A stretch of 9,218 nt of DNA from Rhodocyclaceae bacterium UBA6160 (GCA_002422995.1 DIUK01000036.1:1-9218); one strand, 5' to 3'; counted from the first letter of the stretch, positions 1-6,337 are shown. Notes: generated from the letters alone by a model not told the origin. Made by a program: numbers and translations.

Positions 1-94
1 AGGCCTTGATCCAGCCCGGTTCGCGCTTGGCCAGGTCACCCCGCATCGGAAAGGGCGTGTCGGGCATGTTGAGGGTTTTGCGGTAATCAGCCAT
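1..94 (-). CDS. ileS: Isoleucyl-tRNA synthetase, N-terminal fragment (partial)
   Basis: Only the first 31 codons are in the window; the gene continues past base 1. The reading starts at an ATG at 94 and gives MADYRKTLNMPDTPFPMRGD, followed by LAKREPGWIKA. This is the typical opening of proteobacterial IleS, in which a short TLNMPxTxFPMR segment leads into the class I synthetase body. The enzyme charges tRNA-Ile with isoleucine in the cytoplasm. The start lies 26 bases downstream of the ribF stop on the same strand, which matches the widely conserved ribF-ileS(-lspA) operon. No clear Shine-Dalgarno sequence is seen before the ATG, so translation may depend on ribF read-through or a weak site. 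The identity rests on a short fragment plus the context, and both agree. Confidence 0.9.
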   Translation of the reverse strand, partial: MADYRKTLNMPDTPFPMRGDLAKREPGWIKA

Positions 95-120
95 GGGTTT
101 TATTGTTGCGTAAATTTGCG

Positions 121-1071
121 TTAAAGCGCGTCGAATGAGGAGGCAAAATAAGCGCGGGCGGCGAGTACATCGCAGCCGATTTGCGTCTTTAAGGTATCCA
201 GCGAAGCAAATTTTTGTTCGCTGCGGAGCTTGTGCAGGAAGTTAACCGAGACATGCGCGCCATACACTTCACGATCAAAATTCAGCAGATGCACTTCCAG
301 CACTGGCTTAAGACCATCAGCGACCGTCGGGCGCACGCCGATGTTGGCCACGCCCGGCAAGGGTTGCGCATCCAGGCCGGAGACAGTAACGGCGAAAACG
401 CCGGTCACGGGCAACAGCGTGTGTTTGATGCGCAGGTTCAGCGTAGGAAAGCCCAGCGTGCGGCCGATTTTATCGCCACGCACCACGCGGCCGGCCATTA
501 CGTAGGCACGCCCCAGCAAGGCGCGCGCCTGTTCGATATTGCCTGCTGCCAGCGCATCGCGCACAGCGGAGCTGGAAATGCGCAGCGGCTGGCTGTTCAC
601 CACATGGGCTACGGTGGGCATGGCTTCCGTGCCGAAACGATGGGCAATGCCGGCTTGCTGGAACAGGGTGAAATTACCCTTGCGGCCTTTGCCGAAACAA
701 AAATCGTCGCCGATGATCAAGTGGCGTACCGAGAGGCCTTTGACCAGCACGGTTTCAATAAAGGCTTCTGCCGTGATCTCAGCTAACGCAGCGTTAAAGC
801 GGCACACATGGACGCGATCAACGCCGCACTCAGCCAGCAAGGCCATTTTTTCGCGGAAGTTGGATAAGCGCGCCGGTGCTTGCGCAGGGTTAAGAAATTC
901 GCGCGGATGCGGATCAAAAGTCAGCACGGTGGCGGGAAGGGCACACTCGCGCGCCTTGGCGATCAAACGGCCAAGCAAGGCGCGATGGCCGCGATGCACG
1001 CCATCGAAGTTGCCGATGGTGAGTACCGTTGAGGTGGTGGCTACAGAGGGTACGCCGCGAAAAACCAGCAT
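121..1071 (-). CDS. ribF: Bifunctional riboflavin kinase / FAD synthetase
   Basis: RibF converts riboflavin to FMN and then FMN to FAD with ATP in the cytoplasm. From the ATG at 1071 the protein has 316 residues, the usual family length. The N-terminal FAD synthetase (nucleotidyltransferase) domain shows GNFDGVHRGH at residues 20-29, TFDPHP at 51-56 and the ISSSAVR signature at 165-171. The C-terminal flavokinase domain shows GRTLGFPTLNL at 203-213, NIGVRPTV at 243-250 and the expected catalytic Glu259 in LEVHLLNFDR. The frame is open upstream to an ATG at 1257, but that extension has no RibF similarity and would run through the extended -10 promoter at 1103-1111. I therefore prefer 1071, although no good ribosome-binding site precedes it. 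ileS follows 26 bases downstream, so the two are probably co-transcribed. Confidence 0.95.
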   Translation of the reverse strand: MLVFRGVPSVATTSTVLTIGNFDGVHRGHRALLGRLIAKARECALPATVLTFDPHPREFLNPAQAPARLSNFREKMALLAECGVDRVHVCRFNAALAEITAEAFIETVLVKGLSVRHLIIGDDFCFGKGRKGNFTLFQQAGIAHRFGTEAMPTVAHVVNSQPLRISSSAVRDALAAGNIEQARALLGRAYVMAGRVVRGDKIGRTLGFPTLNLRIKHTLLPVTGVFAVTVSGLDAQPLPGVANIGVRPTVADGLKPVLEVHLLNFDREVYGAHVSVNFLHKLRSEQKFASLDTLKTQIGCDVLAARAYFASSFDAL

Positions 1072-1102
1072 GGAAGAAGAATGGGAGCGCAGAAAACCGC
1101 TG

Positions 1103-1111
1103 ATTATATCA
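1103..1111 (-). promoter_or_regulatory. Extended -10 promoter for ribF-ileS
   Basis: Read on the minus strand this is TGATATAAT, a perfect TATAAT hexamer with the TGn extension. At a 17-base spacing the -35 position is poor (GGCACT), as is common for extended -10 promoters. Transcription would start near 1096, giving a leader of about 25 bases before the ribF ATG at 1071. The site also argues against a longer RibF starting at 1257. It is a prediction from sequence alone. Confidence 0.6.
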
Positions 1112-1278
1112 AGCCAACACGTGGTAGTGCCTTGTTTTGTCTTCATAAACAGGGATCTTTTAAGCGACTTTTGATTGACTATGGCGATGATTCTCATGCC
1201 AGGTGCTTTCTGTTGAGCGTTAAACTGGTGTCCTCTTTTGCCTGACTTTTTCACCATTCATTTTCTTGAAGGTTTCCG

Positions 1279-2283
1279 ATGATCCCCTTTTCAGTTCTTG
1301 ACCTCTCGCCCATCGTGGCCGGTGGCACAGCGGCGCAATCCCTGGCCAATTCTCTGGATCTGGCCCGTCACGCTGAGCGTCTTGGCTACCATCGCTATTG
1401 GGTTGCGGAACATCACGGCATTCCCGGCATCGCGAGCGCGGCAACCGCGGTGGTGATTGGCCATGTGGCCGCTGGCACGCAAACGATACGTGTGGGCGCC
1501 GGTGGCATCATGCTGCCGAACCATTCGCCCTTGGTGATCGCCGAACAGTTTGGCACGCTGGAGGCTTTGTTCCCCGGGCGGATTGATTTGGGCCTGGGGC
1601 GAGCGCCAGGCTCGGATCAGGCTACAGCGAGGGCGTTGCGGCGCAATCTGGGGGCAGATGAAAACCAGTTTCCGCGCGATGTGGTGGAGTTGATGGCCTA
1701 TTTTGCCGGTACGCCGGTGACCCACGGCGGCCAGGCGGTGCATGCCATTCCGGGTGAAGGCGCGCAAATACCCGTATGGATCCTGGGTTCCAGCCTGTTT
1801 GGCGCAACGCTCGCTGCTGCGCTGGGTTTGCCGTTTTCCTTTGCTTCCCATTTTGCCCCCGCGCAAATGCAGGAGGCCATCCATATTTACCGCACCCAGT
1901 TCCGTCCGTCGGCACACCTGGCAAAGCCTTATGTGATGCTGGGGTTTAGTGTGTTTGCCGCAGACACCGATGCGCAAGGCCGGTTTTTGGCCAGTTCCAT
2001 GCAACAGATGATCCTGAACTTGCGGCGCGGCCGCCCCACGACTTTGCAGCCGCCGGTGGATGATTTCCTCGGTACGCTCGCCCCCGCTGAACGCGCGATG
2101 CTGGAAGAGGCGCTATCGTGCTCGGCCATTGGCTCGCCGGATACGGTGCGCGCTGCAATTGAGGCCTTTATCGCCCGCACAGGGGCGGATGAGTTGGTTA
2201 TCACTTGTCAGATTTTTGATCATGCTGCGCGTAAACGATCTTACGAAATTGCAGCAGGAGTGCGTCAAGCGTTAGCGAGCTAA
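1279..2283 (+). CDS. yhbW: Luciferase-like flavin-dependent oxidoreductase, YhbW type
   Basis: This 334-residue protein belongs to the bacterial luciferase-like monooxygenase (LLM) superfamily, the TIM-barrel enzymes that use FMN/FMNH2. It resembles E. coli YhbW closely across its length. Shared stretches include the DLARHAERLGYHRYWVAEHH opening at residues 27-46, GIMLPNHSPLVIAEQFGTLE at 76-95, FPGRIDLGLGRAPGSDQ at 98-114, FASHFAP near 188-194 and a C-terminal IFDHAARKRSYEIA. AAGG at 1269-1272, six bases before the ATG, supports the start. The substrate is unknown for this subgroup and cannot be read from the sequence. The gene is divergent from ribF, which supplies FMN and FAD; a functional link is suggestive only. 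It converges on amiC with 48 bases between the stops and no evident terminator. Confidence 0.9.
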   Translation: MIPFSVLDLSPIVAGGTAAQSLANSLDLARHAERLGYHRYWVAEHHGIPGIASAATAVVIGHVAAGTQTIRVGAGGIMLPNHSPLVIAEQFGTLEALFPGRIDLGLGRAPGSDQATARALRRNLGADENQFPRDVVELMAYFAGTPVTHGGQAVHAIPGEGAQIPVWILGSSLFGATLAAALGLPFSFASHFAPAQMQEAIHIYRTQFRPSAHLAKPYVMLGFSVFAADTDAQGRFLASSMQQMILNLRRGRPTTLQPPVDDFLGTLAPAERAMLEEALSCSAIGSPDTVRAAIEAFIARTGADELVITCQIFDHAARKRSYEIAAGVRQALAS

Positions 2284-2331
2284 AGCGCAATAAAGTTGAG
2301 CAAAAAATTTAACCACATGTGTGCTGTTGAA

Positions 2332-3837
2332 TCAGGCAATCTTGGACTTGCCAAGGGGTGGATTTTTTGCAAAATAGCGCTGCAAGCCTTGCAGAATTGC
2401 CGTGGCTAATTGATCTTGATAAGCGTCATCGTTCAGACGTTTTTCTTCTTCCGGATTGGAGATAAACGCCGTTTCAATCAGGATGGAAGGGATGTCGGGT
2501 GCTTTGAGCACGGCAAAGCCAGCTTGTTCTACTTGTGCTTTATGGAGTGTATTGATGCGACCTAACTCGCCTAAGACGGCTTGTCCGAGCTTGATGCTGT
2601 CATTATTGGTTGCGGTTTGCGATAAATCCAGCAAGGTTCGCGCAAGATAAGGGTCTTTGACTGGCAGGCTGGCACCGCCTATCAAATCGGCTTCATTTTC
2701 TTTTTTCGCTAGCCAGCGTGCGGCGGAGCTGCTGGCGCCACGCTCGGACAGTACAAATACGCTAGAGCCGCGCGCGGTAGGCTTGATGAAGGCGTCGGCA
2801 TGCACCGAGACAAACAGGTCAGCACGAATTTTGCGAGCTTTTTGTACGCGCTGGTTGAGCGGGATAAAAAAGTCGCCATCGCGAGTTAGTACGGCACGCA
2901 TGTTAGGCACCGCATCAATTTTTTCTTTCAAGCGACGTGCGACAGACAGCGTGACATTTTTCTCATAGCTGCCGCCGCGACCAATGGCGCCGGGGTCTTC
3001 TCCGCCGTGGCCGGGATCCAGCATGATGGTTACCAGGCGTGCAACTGAGGGTGGGTTTTTATTGCTGCCACGCTCTGTTGTTGTGTTTGAGGCAGTGTTT
3101 GACGAGGTACTTTGAGTGCTGTTGGTTGCGCCTTGTGCAGACTTGTTGTTTGCCGAGGAGCTTGCTGCGGAATTGGGGTTTTCTATGGCTGTTTTTGTAC
3201 TGTTGTTGTCTGTATTTTGCGCAATGACTGCATGGTCGGGTTGTGCAGTGGAAGCTGATTCAGGCTGTTCGAGCAAGGCCATCAAAGGGTCAATGGGATG
3301 CGCGGGGTAAAGGTCGAGCACGAGGCGATGACCGTAGTTGCCGACGGGCTTTAGAGAAAATATTTGCGGTTTGATTTCCGCTTTGAGGTCAATGACCAGA
3401 CGCACAACGCCAGGCCGGTTGCGGCCTGCGCGGATGAGTTTGATGTAGGGGTCATTGTCGATAATTTTGGATGGCAACGATTGCAGCACGGCGTTGAATT
3501 CAATGCCTTCAATGTCAACGACTAATCGCTCAGGGTTTTTGATGAGCTGCGAAGTAAATTCAATCGGCTGGTCATGTTCGAGTGTGACCCGGGTGTAGTC
3601 AGTGGCAGGCCAAACGCGCACCGCCATAATGCTGGGGAGCGGTAATTTATCTGTGCGCGGCGTATCACCAGCGCCGACTTTTGTGACCCATAGGGTTAAG
3701 CTTGCCGCAGCAAATTTGAGTAGTTCGCGTTTAGATAGCGGATGGGTTGGATGCGTGCGATTGCTTGTCACCGCGTCTGTTATTGCGGTGGTTGGTTTGC
3801 ATCCGGTGAAGGGGTGGTCAGGCAATTCGTCAGACAC
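2332..3837 (-). CDS. amiC: N-acetylmuramoyl-L-alanine amidase, Tat-exported, AMIN domain
   Basis: AmiC cleaves the amide bond between N-acetylmuramic acid and the stem peptide in the periplasm, splitting septal peptidoglycan during daughter-cell separation. From the GTG at 3837 it has 501 residues. A Tat-like leader, LSKRELLKFAAASLTLWV, lies at residues 34-51. An AMIN (septal targeting) domain spans about 70-180. A Ser/Thr/Asn/Ala-rich linker fills about 195-264. The Amidase_3 zinc domain spans about 268-490, with DPGHGGEDPG (His277), YEKN (Glu292), SVHADAF (His346) and the catalytic Glu455 in LIETAFISNPEEEKRL. The start is uncertain: GTG 3837 follows GGGGG, GTG 3771 would give 479 residues and a shorter leader, and the frame is open from a TTG at 3867. 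The first two options overlap or adjoin the 3' end of tsaE (stop at 3780), so the pair is probably one operon. mutL, which often follows in E. coli-like order, is absent. Confidence 0.9.
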   Translation of the reverse strand: MSDELPDHPFTGCKPTTAITDAVTSNRTHPTHPLSKRELLKFAAASLTLWVTKVGAGDTPRTDKLPLPSIMAVRVWPATDYTRVTLEHDQPIEFTSQLIKNPERLVVDIEGIEFNAVLQSLPSKIIDNDPYIKLIRAGRNRPGVVRLVIDLKAEIKPQIFSLKPVGNYGHRLVLDLYPAHPIDPLMALLEQPESASTAQPDHAVIAQNTDNNSTKTAIENPNSAASSSANNKSAQGATNSTQSTSSNTASNTTTERGSNKNPPSVARLVTIMLDPGHGGEDPGAIGRGGSYEKNVTLSVARRLKEKIDAVPNMRAVLTRDGDFFIPLNQRVQKARKIRADLFVSVHADAFIKPTARGSSVFVLSERGASSSAARWLAKKENEADLIGGASLPVKDPYLARTLLDLSQTATNNDSIKLGQAVLGELGRINTLHKAQVEQAGFAVLKAPDIPSILIETAFISNPEEEKRLNDDAYQDQLATAILQGLQRYFAKNPPLGKSKIA

Positions 3838-3842
3838 GTTTG

Positions 3843-3847
3843 CCCCC
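3843..3847 (-). promoter_or_regulatory. Possible ribosome-binding site for amiC
   Basis: GGGGG on the minus strand lies five bases before the GTG at 3837. It is the only purine-rich site near the candidate amiC starts and is the reason I chose that GTG over the one at 3771. It differs from the GGAGG consensus, so it is weak support. It lies inside the 3' end of tsaE, as expected for translational coupling. Confidence 0.3.
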
Positions 3848-4293
3848 GTGTGCTGGTAGCACGGCAAACCACGGTGCGTTGATCTGTGCCATCAGCACGG
3901 GTAACAGCCTGTAATTCAATATGAATATCGGCAGCAGGCAGATAGGGCGCAGCTTGCTCTGGCCATTCGACCAAGCAAATCCCTGTTCCTGAAAAATATT
4001 CATCCAAGCCTGCATCGAGATATTCTTCCGGTTGATTGAGCCGATAAAAATCAAAGTGATATAAGTTTAATCCAGAAACTACGTGAACTTCAAGCAGGGT
4101 GTAAGTCGGGACTCTTCACCGGACCGGTTTCGCCCAGCGCGCGCAACAGGCCGCGTACGAAGGTGGTTTTCCCTGCGCCCAAGTCACCATGCAGCCAAAT
4201 ATTCAAGCCAGGGGCAAGGCATGCGGGATGAGCAAAGCGCGCGCCCAAGGCTAAAGTTGCTGCTTCATCTGGCAGAGAGGTCGGCTCAGTTTT

Positions 4294-4299
4294 CAGAAG
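4294..4299 (+). promoter_or_regulatory. Ribosome-binding site deciding the queG start
   Basis: AGAAGG ends nine bases before the ATG at 4309. It touches a GTG at 4300, which is too close, and lies 18 bases from the ATG at 4318, which is too far. It therefore favours 4309 as the queG start. The site lies within the opposite-strand coding sequence of tsaE. Confidence 0.5.
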
Positions 4300-4308
4300 G
4301 TGCGTAAG

Positions 4309-5436
4309 ATGCGCGGCATGCATAATCAATGGTTATCAGTAAAGGAAGATATACGGCAATGGGGCTTAGCCTTAGGCTTTGATGCGGTAGGCTTTTCGCG
4401 TGCAGATACAGGAGATGCGCCTGCACAACTCGCCGCTTGGCTAGCGGCCGGTTTTCACGGCGAGATGGATTATATGGCGGCGCATGTTTCAGCTGCCGGT
4501 GCTAAGCGGGCATTACCTGAAGAATTAGTGCCGGGGACGCAAAGCATTATTACAGTTCGCATGAATTATCGTACCGCTGCAGGTGAGGCTGATGTCGTCG
4601 AAGCGACCTTGAAGGATAAGCGTTGCGCTTATATTTCACGCTATGCGCTGGGGCGTGATTATCACAAAGTGATGCGCGCGCGCCTGCACGCTTTGGCAGA
4701 TCGCATGACTACAGAGCTGGGTGAATTCACGCATCGTGTATTTACCGACTCTGCGCCTGTGATGGAGGTGCAGTTGGCGCAGCAAAGCGGTTTGGGCTGG
4801 CGTGGCAAGCATACGTTGTTATTGCATCGCGAGGCTGGATCGTATTTCTTTTTGGGTGAAATTTACAGTGACTTGCCTCTGCCGCCAGATACCCCAATTA
4901 CGGATCATTGCGGCAGCTGCACAGCATGCATTGATAGCTGTCCGACAAAGGCTATCGTTGCACCGTATCAGTTGGATGCGCGTCGGTGTATTTCTTATCT
5001 CACGATCGAATTGAAAAGCAGTATTCCAGAATTTTTGCGAACAGACATGGGCAACCGTATTTATGGGTGCGATGACTGTCAGTTGGCGTGTCCGTGGAAT
5101 CGCTTCGCACCCTTGACGCAAGAAGCAGACTTTTTACCGCGGCATGCGCTGGATAAGACAAGTTTGATTGCGCTATTTGCGTGGACAGCTGAAGAGTTTG
5201 AGCAGCGTATGGCGGGCTCAGCGATACGCAGAATAGGCTATGCGCGCTGGTTGCGTAATTTAGCTGTTGCGCTTGGTAACGCGCCAACGGATGCGGCTGT
5301 TTTGGATGCGCTGTACGCGCGTGAACATGACCCGTCGCCCTTGGTACGAGAGCATGTGGCGTGGGCGATTGATCGTCACAAAAAATTCTTTCAGGCGCAT
5401 ACTGAGCCGCGTGTGGCAGCGGATGATTCCGCTTAA
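4309..5436 (+). CDS. queG: Epoxyqueuosine reductase
   Basis: QueG is the cobalamin-dependent iron-sulfur enzyme that reduces epoxyqueuosine to queuosine at wobble position 34 of Tyr, His, Asn and Asp tRNAs. From the ATG at 4309 the protein has 375 residues, a normal length. It shows FTDSAPVMEV with the proposed catalytic Asp147. The first cluster site is CGSCTACIDSCP (Cys201, 204, 207 and 211). Cys227 and CDDCQLACPWN (Cys254, 257 and 261) complete the second [4Fe-4S] set. The C-terminal part (RWLRNLAVALGN, then a helix ending VREHVAWAIDRH) resembles the HEAT-like tail. All expected ligands are present. The gene is divergent from tsaE-amiC, as in E. coli, but nnr (yjeF), which lies next to tsaE there, is missing. 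Its first 15 bases overlap the tsaE start on the other strand, so its promoter must lie inside tsaE. It converges on the STAS gene with 24 bases between. Confidence 0.95.
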   Translation: MRGMHNQWLSVKEDIRQWGLALGFDAVGFSRADTGDAPAQLAAWLAAGFHGEMDYMAAHVSAAGAKRALPEELVPGTQSIITVRMNYRTAAGEADVVEATLKDKRCAYISRYALGRDYHKVMRARLHALADRMTTELGEFTHRVFTDSAPVMEVQLAQQSGLGWRGKHTLLLHREAGSYFFLGEIYSDLPLPPDTPITDHCGSCTACIDSCPTKAIVAPYQLDARRCISYLTIELKSSIPEFLRTDMGNRIYGCDDCQLACPWNRFAPLTQEADFLPRHALDKTSLIALFAWTAEEFEQRMAGSAIRRIGYARWLRNLAVALGNAPTDAAVLDALYAREHDPSPLVREHVAWAIDRHKKFFQAHTEPRVAADDSA

Positions 5437-5460
5437 GCGTTACTCGCGATTGGTTGTTTA

Positions 5461-5829
5461 TCAGCTAGCTGTTGATACTGAAGTTTCTTCAGTCAGCCAG
5501 GCGAGCGCAGGGGCTTCTTCTTCAAATAGTTCGAGTTGGGCATCAACGAATAATTGTGATAACCAAGCGCTCCATGCAACCCATTGACTATTGGTTACGA
5601 TGGCAATGCGATGAAAGTCGTGTGTATGTTCACGTGTGAAGCGTACTTCTTGCCAAGCAACATCCAGCGTTGTAGTGAGCATTTGACGGAAATCGATTAG
5701 AAGATTAACTGGTCCGGTAAAGCGAATTTTGTATTGAACGAGTTCTTCGAACTCTTTAAAGTCAGCGAGCGTGAATTCGCCCAAAAGAGCAATTTTGACC
5801 AATTTTTCATTGTGGTCGATAGCGATCAT
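5461..5829 (-). CDS. SpoIIAA-like (STAS) domain protein
   Basis: This 122-residue soluble protein fits the SpoIIAA-like/STAS small-domain family. A beta strand opens it (MIAIDHNEKLVKIALLGEFT). A helix follows (residues 21-33), then a core strand VNLLIDFR at 41-48. FHRIAIVTNSQWVAWSAWL at 72-90 matches the family's IAVVTD-W pattern, and APALAWL at 106-112 is the typical C-terminal helix. Family members are often assumed to be lipid- or partner-binding regulators, but no function can be assigned here. I see no conserved phosphorylatable DS-x-G loop of the anti-sigma antagonist type. The start at 5829 is set by a near-perfect AAAGGAGG five bases upstream, so a TTG at 5847 is unlikely. The gene probably has its own promoter at 5878-5906, after the HU terminator. 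It ends convergently with queG. Confidence 0.8.
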   Translation of the reverse strand: MIAIDHNEKLVKIALLGEFTLADFKEFEELVQYKIRFTGPVNLLIDFRQMLTTTLDVAWQEVRFTREHTHDFHRIAIVTNSQWVAWSAWLSQLFVDAQLELFEEEAPALAWLTEETSVSTAS

Positions 5830-5834
5830 GGTGG

Positions 5835-5842
5835 CCTCCTTT
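5835..5842 (-). promoter_or_regulatory. Strong Shine-Dalgarno for the STAS gene
   Basis: AAAGGAGG on the minus strand is followed by CCACC and the ATG at 5829. It is the strongest ribosome-binding site in the window, suggesting efficient translation of the small STAS protein, and it fixes the start. Confidence 0.75.
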
Positions 5843-5866
5843 ATCAAAAAGAATGCATAGCGCAGT

Positions 5867-5886
5867 GCTTATCCCATACGATAAGC
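5867..5886. repeat. Inverted repeat overlapping the STAS gene promoter
   Basis: GCTTATC and GATAAGC form a perfect seven-base inverted repeat around a six-base centre. It covers the predicted -10 box and transcription start of the STAS gene. It could be a repressor operator or a small hairpin near the mRNA 5' end. The stem is AT-rich and has no T tract, so it is not a terminator. Confidence 0.5.
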
Positions 5887-5906
5887 GTCATGCATGGTGT
5901 TGTCAT
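5878..5906 (-). promoter_or_regulatory. Candidate sigma-70 promoter of the STAS gene
   Basis: On the minus strand ATGACA (5901-5906, five of six -35 bases) and TATCGT (5878-5883, four of six -10 bases) are separated by exactly 17 bases. The start would be near 5871, leaving a leader of about 42 bases. The -10 box falls inside the inverted repeat at 5867-5886. No other promoter-like pair stood out between the HU terminator and this gene. Confidence 0.4.
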
Positions 5907-5984
5907 TACGATACACCAAGCGCAGTGCATTGAGGTGGCTAATAGAAAGAAGGCAGCAATCAGCAAGCCAAAGCAACAGAGCAG

Positions 5985-6017
5985 AAAACAAAAAGGGCTC
6001 GCAAAGCGAGCCCTTTT
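5985..6017 (-). terminator. Rho-independent terminator of the HU gene
   Basis: On the minus strand AAAAGGGCTCGC and GCGAGCCCTTTT form a perfect 12-base-pair stem with a three-base loop (5991-6017). The T run of the stem continues into TGTTTT. It sits 27 bases after the HU stop codon. It should separate the HU transcript from the STAS gene downstream. The stem is nearly symmetrical, but the plus strand has only a short T run (TTTTC) after it, so it acts mainly on the minus strand. Confidence 0.92.
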
Positions 6018-6043
6018 CAAGTACAGCAAGAAATGAATAAAAT

Positions 6044-6337
6044 TTATTTCTTGACTTTTTTCTTGCCGGAAACGGCTTCTTTGAAGCCCGTACCTGCGCT
6101 GAACTTAGGCACGGTAGTGGCAGCGATTTTGATTGTTGCACCAGTCTTGGGGTTCTTGCCCGTACGTGCAGCACGTTTGGCTGATTTAAAAGTACCGAAA
6201 CCAACGAGCGTGACAGTGTCACCCTTGGATACAGCTTTCACAACAGCAGCAATGATACCGTCAAGGACTTTACCAGCGGCTGCTTTGCTAATGTCTGCAC
6301 TATCCGCTGCAATTTCAATCAGTTCAGCTTTATTCAT
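6044..6337 (-). CDS. hupB: Nucleoid protein HU (beta-type DNA-binding protein)
   Basis: HU is an abundant histone-like protein that binds and bends DNA without strict sequence preference and compacts the nucleoid. This copy has 97 residues. It shows the HU fold: helices at 3-14 and 18-37, the GFGTF turn at 46-50, and the DNA-embracing arm around RAARTGKNPKTGATIKI (55-71), with the intercalating Pro63. VPKFSAGTGFKEAV closes the domain. A lysine-rich tail (GKKKVKK, 91-97) extends past the usual length of about 90. IHF is less likely, because the NPKTG arm and the overall pattern are those of HU. GGAGGT at 6346-6351, eight bases upstream, supports the ATG at 6337. mnmA ends 80 bases upstream on the same strand. 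HU probably has its own promoter there, but I could not fix one. The terminator at 5985-6017 ends the unit. Confidence 0.95.
   Translation of the reverse strand: MNKAELIEIAADSADISKAAAGKVLDGIIAAVVKAVSKGDTVTLVGFGTFKSAKRAARTGKNPKTGATIKIAATTVPKFSAGTGFKEAVSGKKKVKK

Larger units (their letters stand above)
3780..4323 (-). pseudogene. tsaE: tRNA t6A ATPase TsaE, frameshifted by one extra base
   Basis: TsaE is the small ATPase that works with TsaB, TsaC and TsaD to make t6A at position 37 of ANN-decoding tRNAs. Reading starts at the ATG at 4323. The first part includes a Walker A motif, LHGDLGAGKTTFVRGLLRAL, and goes out of frame after GPVKSP, stopping at 4090. If one base in 4107-4110 is skipped, the frame becomes SPTYTLLEV, then LNLYHFDFYRL, then the ICLVEWPE motif, and runs to a stop at 3780. 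These are the conserved TsaE segments in the right order and spacing. The joined product would be about 180 residues, slightly longer than E. coli TsaE because of a Pro-rich tail overlapping amiC. TsaE is normally essential, so a sequencing error (CC read as CCC), a recent mutation or a +1 ribosomal frameshift are all possible. No other copy is in the window. Confidence 0.85.

Noticed and set aside
214..1174. Long plus-strand open frames opposite ribF (for example 214-786 and 539-1174)
   Set aside because: They are shadows of ribF, with compositions typical of antisense frames (Arg/His/Gln-rich or Arg/Ser-rich) and no recognisable domains.
1072..1257. N-terminal extension of RibF to the ATG at 1257
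   Set aside because: The added 62 residues have no RibF character, and the extension covers an extended -10 promoter. The family length fits the ATG at 1071.
1291..2004. A 237-codon minus-strand frame opposite the oxidoreductase gene
   Set aside because: It is antisense to a gene that matches YhbW along its whole length. The translation is Arg/His/Gln-rich with no domain signal.
2284..2331. Bidirectional terminator between the convergent oxidoreductase and amiC genes
   Set aside because: Only an eight-base palindrome (CACATGTG) and a short A run are present; there is no GC-rich stem with a T tract.
3780..4323. Two separate small genes in place of tsaE
   Set aside because: The upstream piece ends inside a conserved TsaE motif and the downstream piece continues that motif in the next frame, so they are halves of one gene.
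5437..5460. Terminator between queG and the STAS gene
   Set aside because: The 24-base spacer has no stem-loop.
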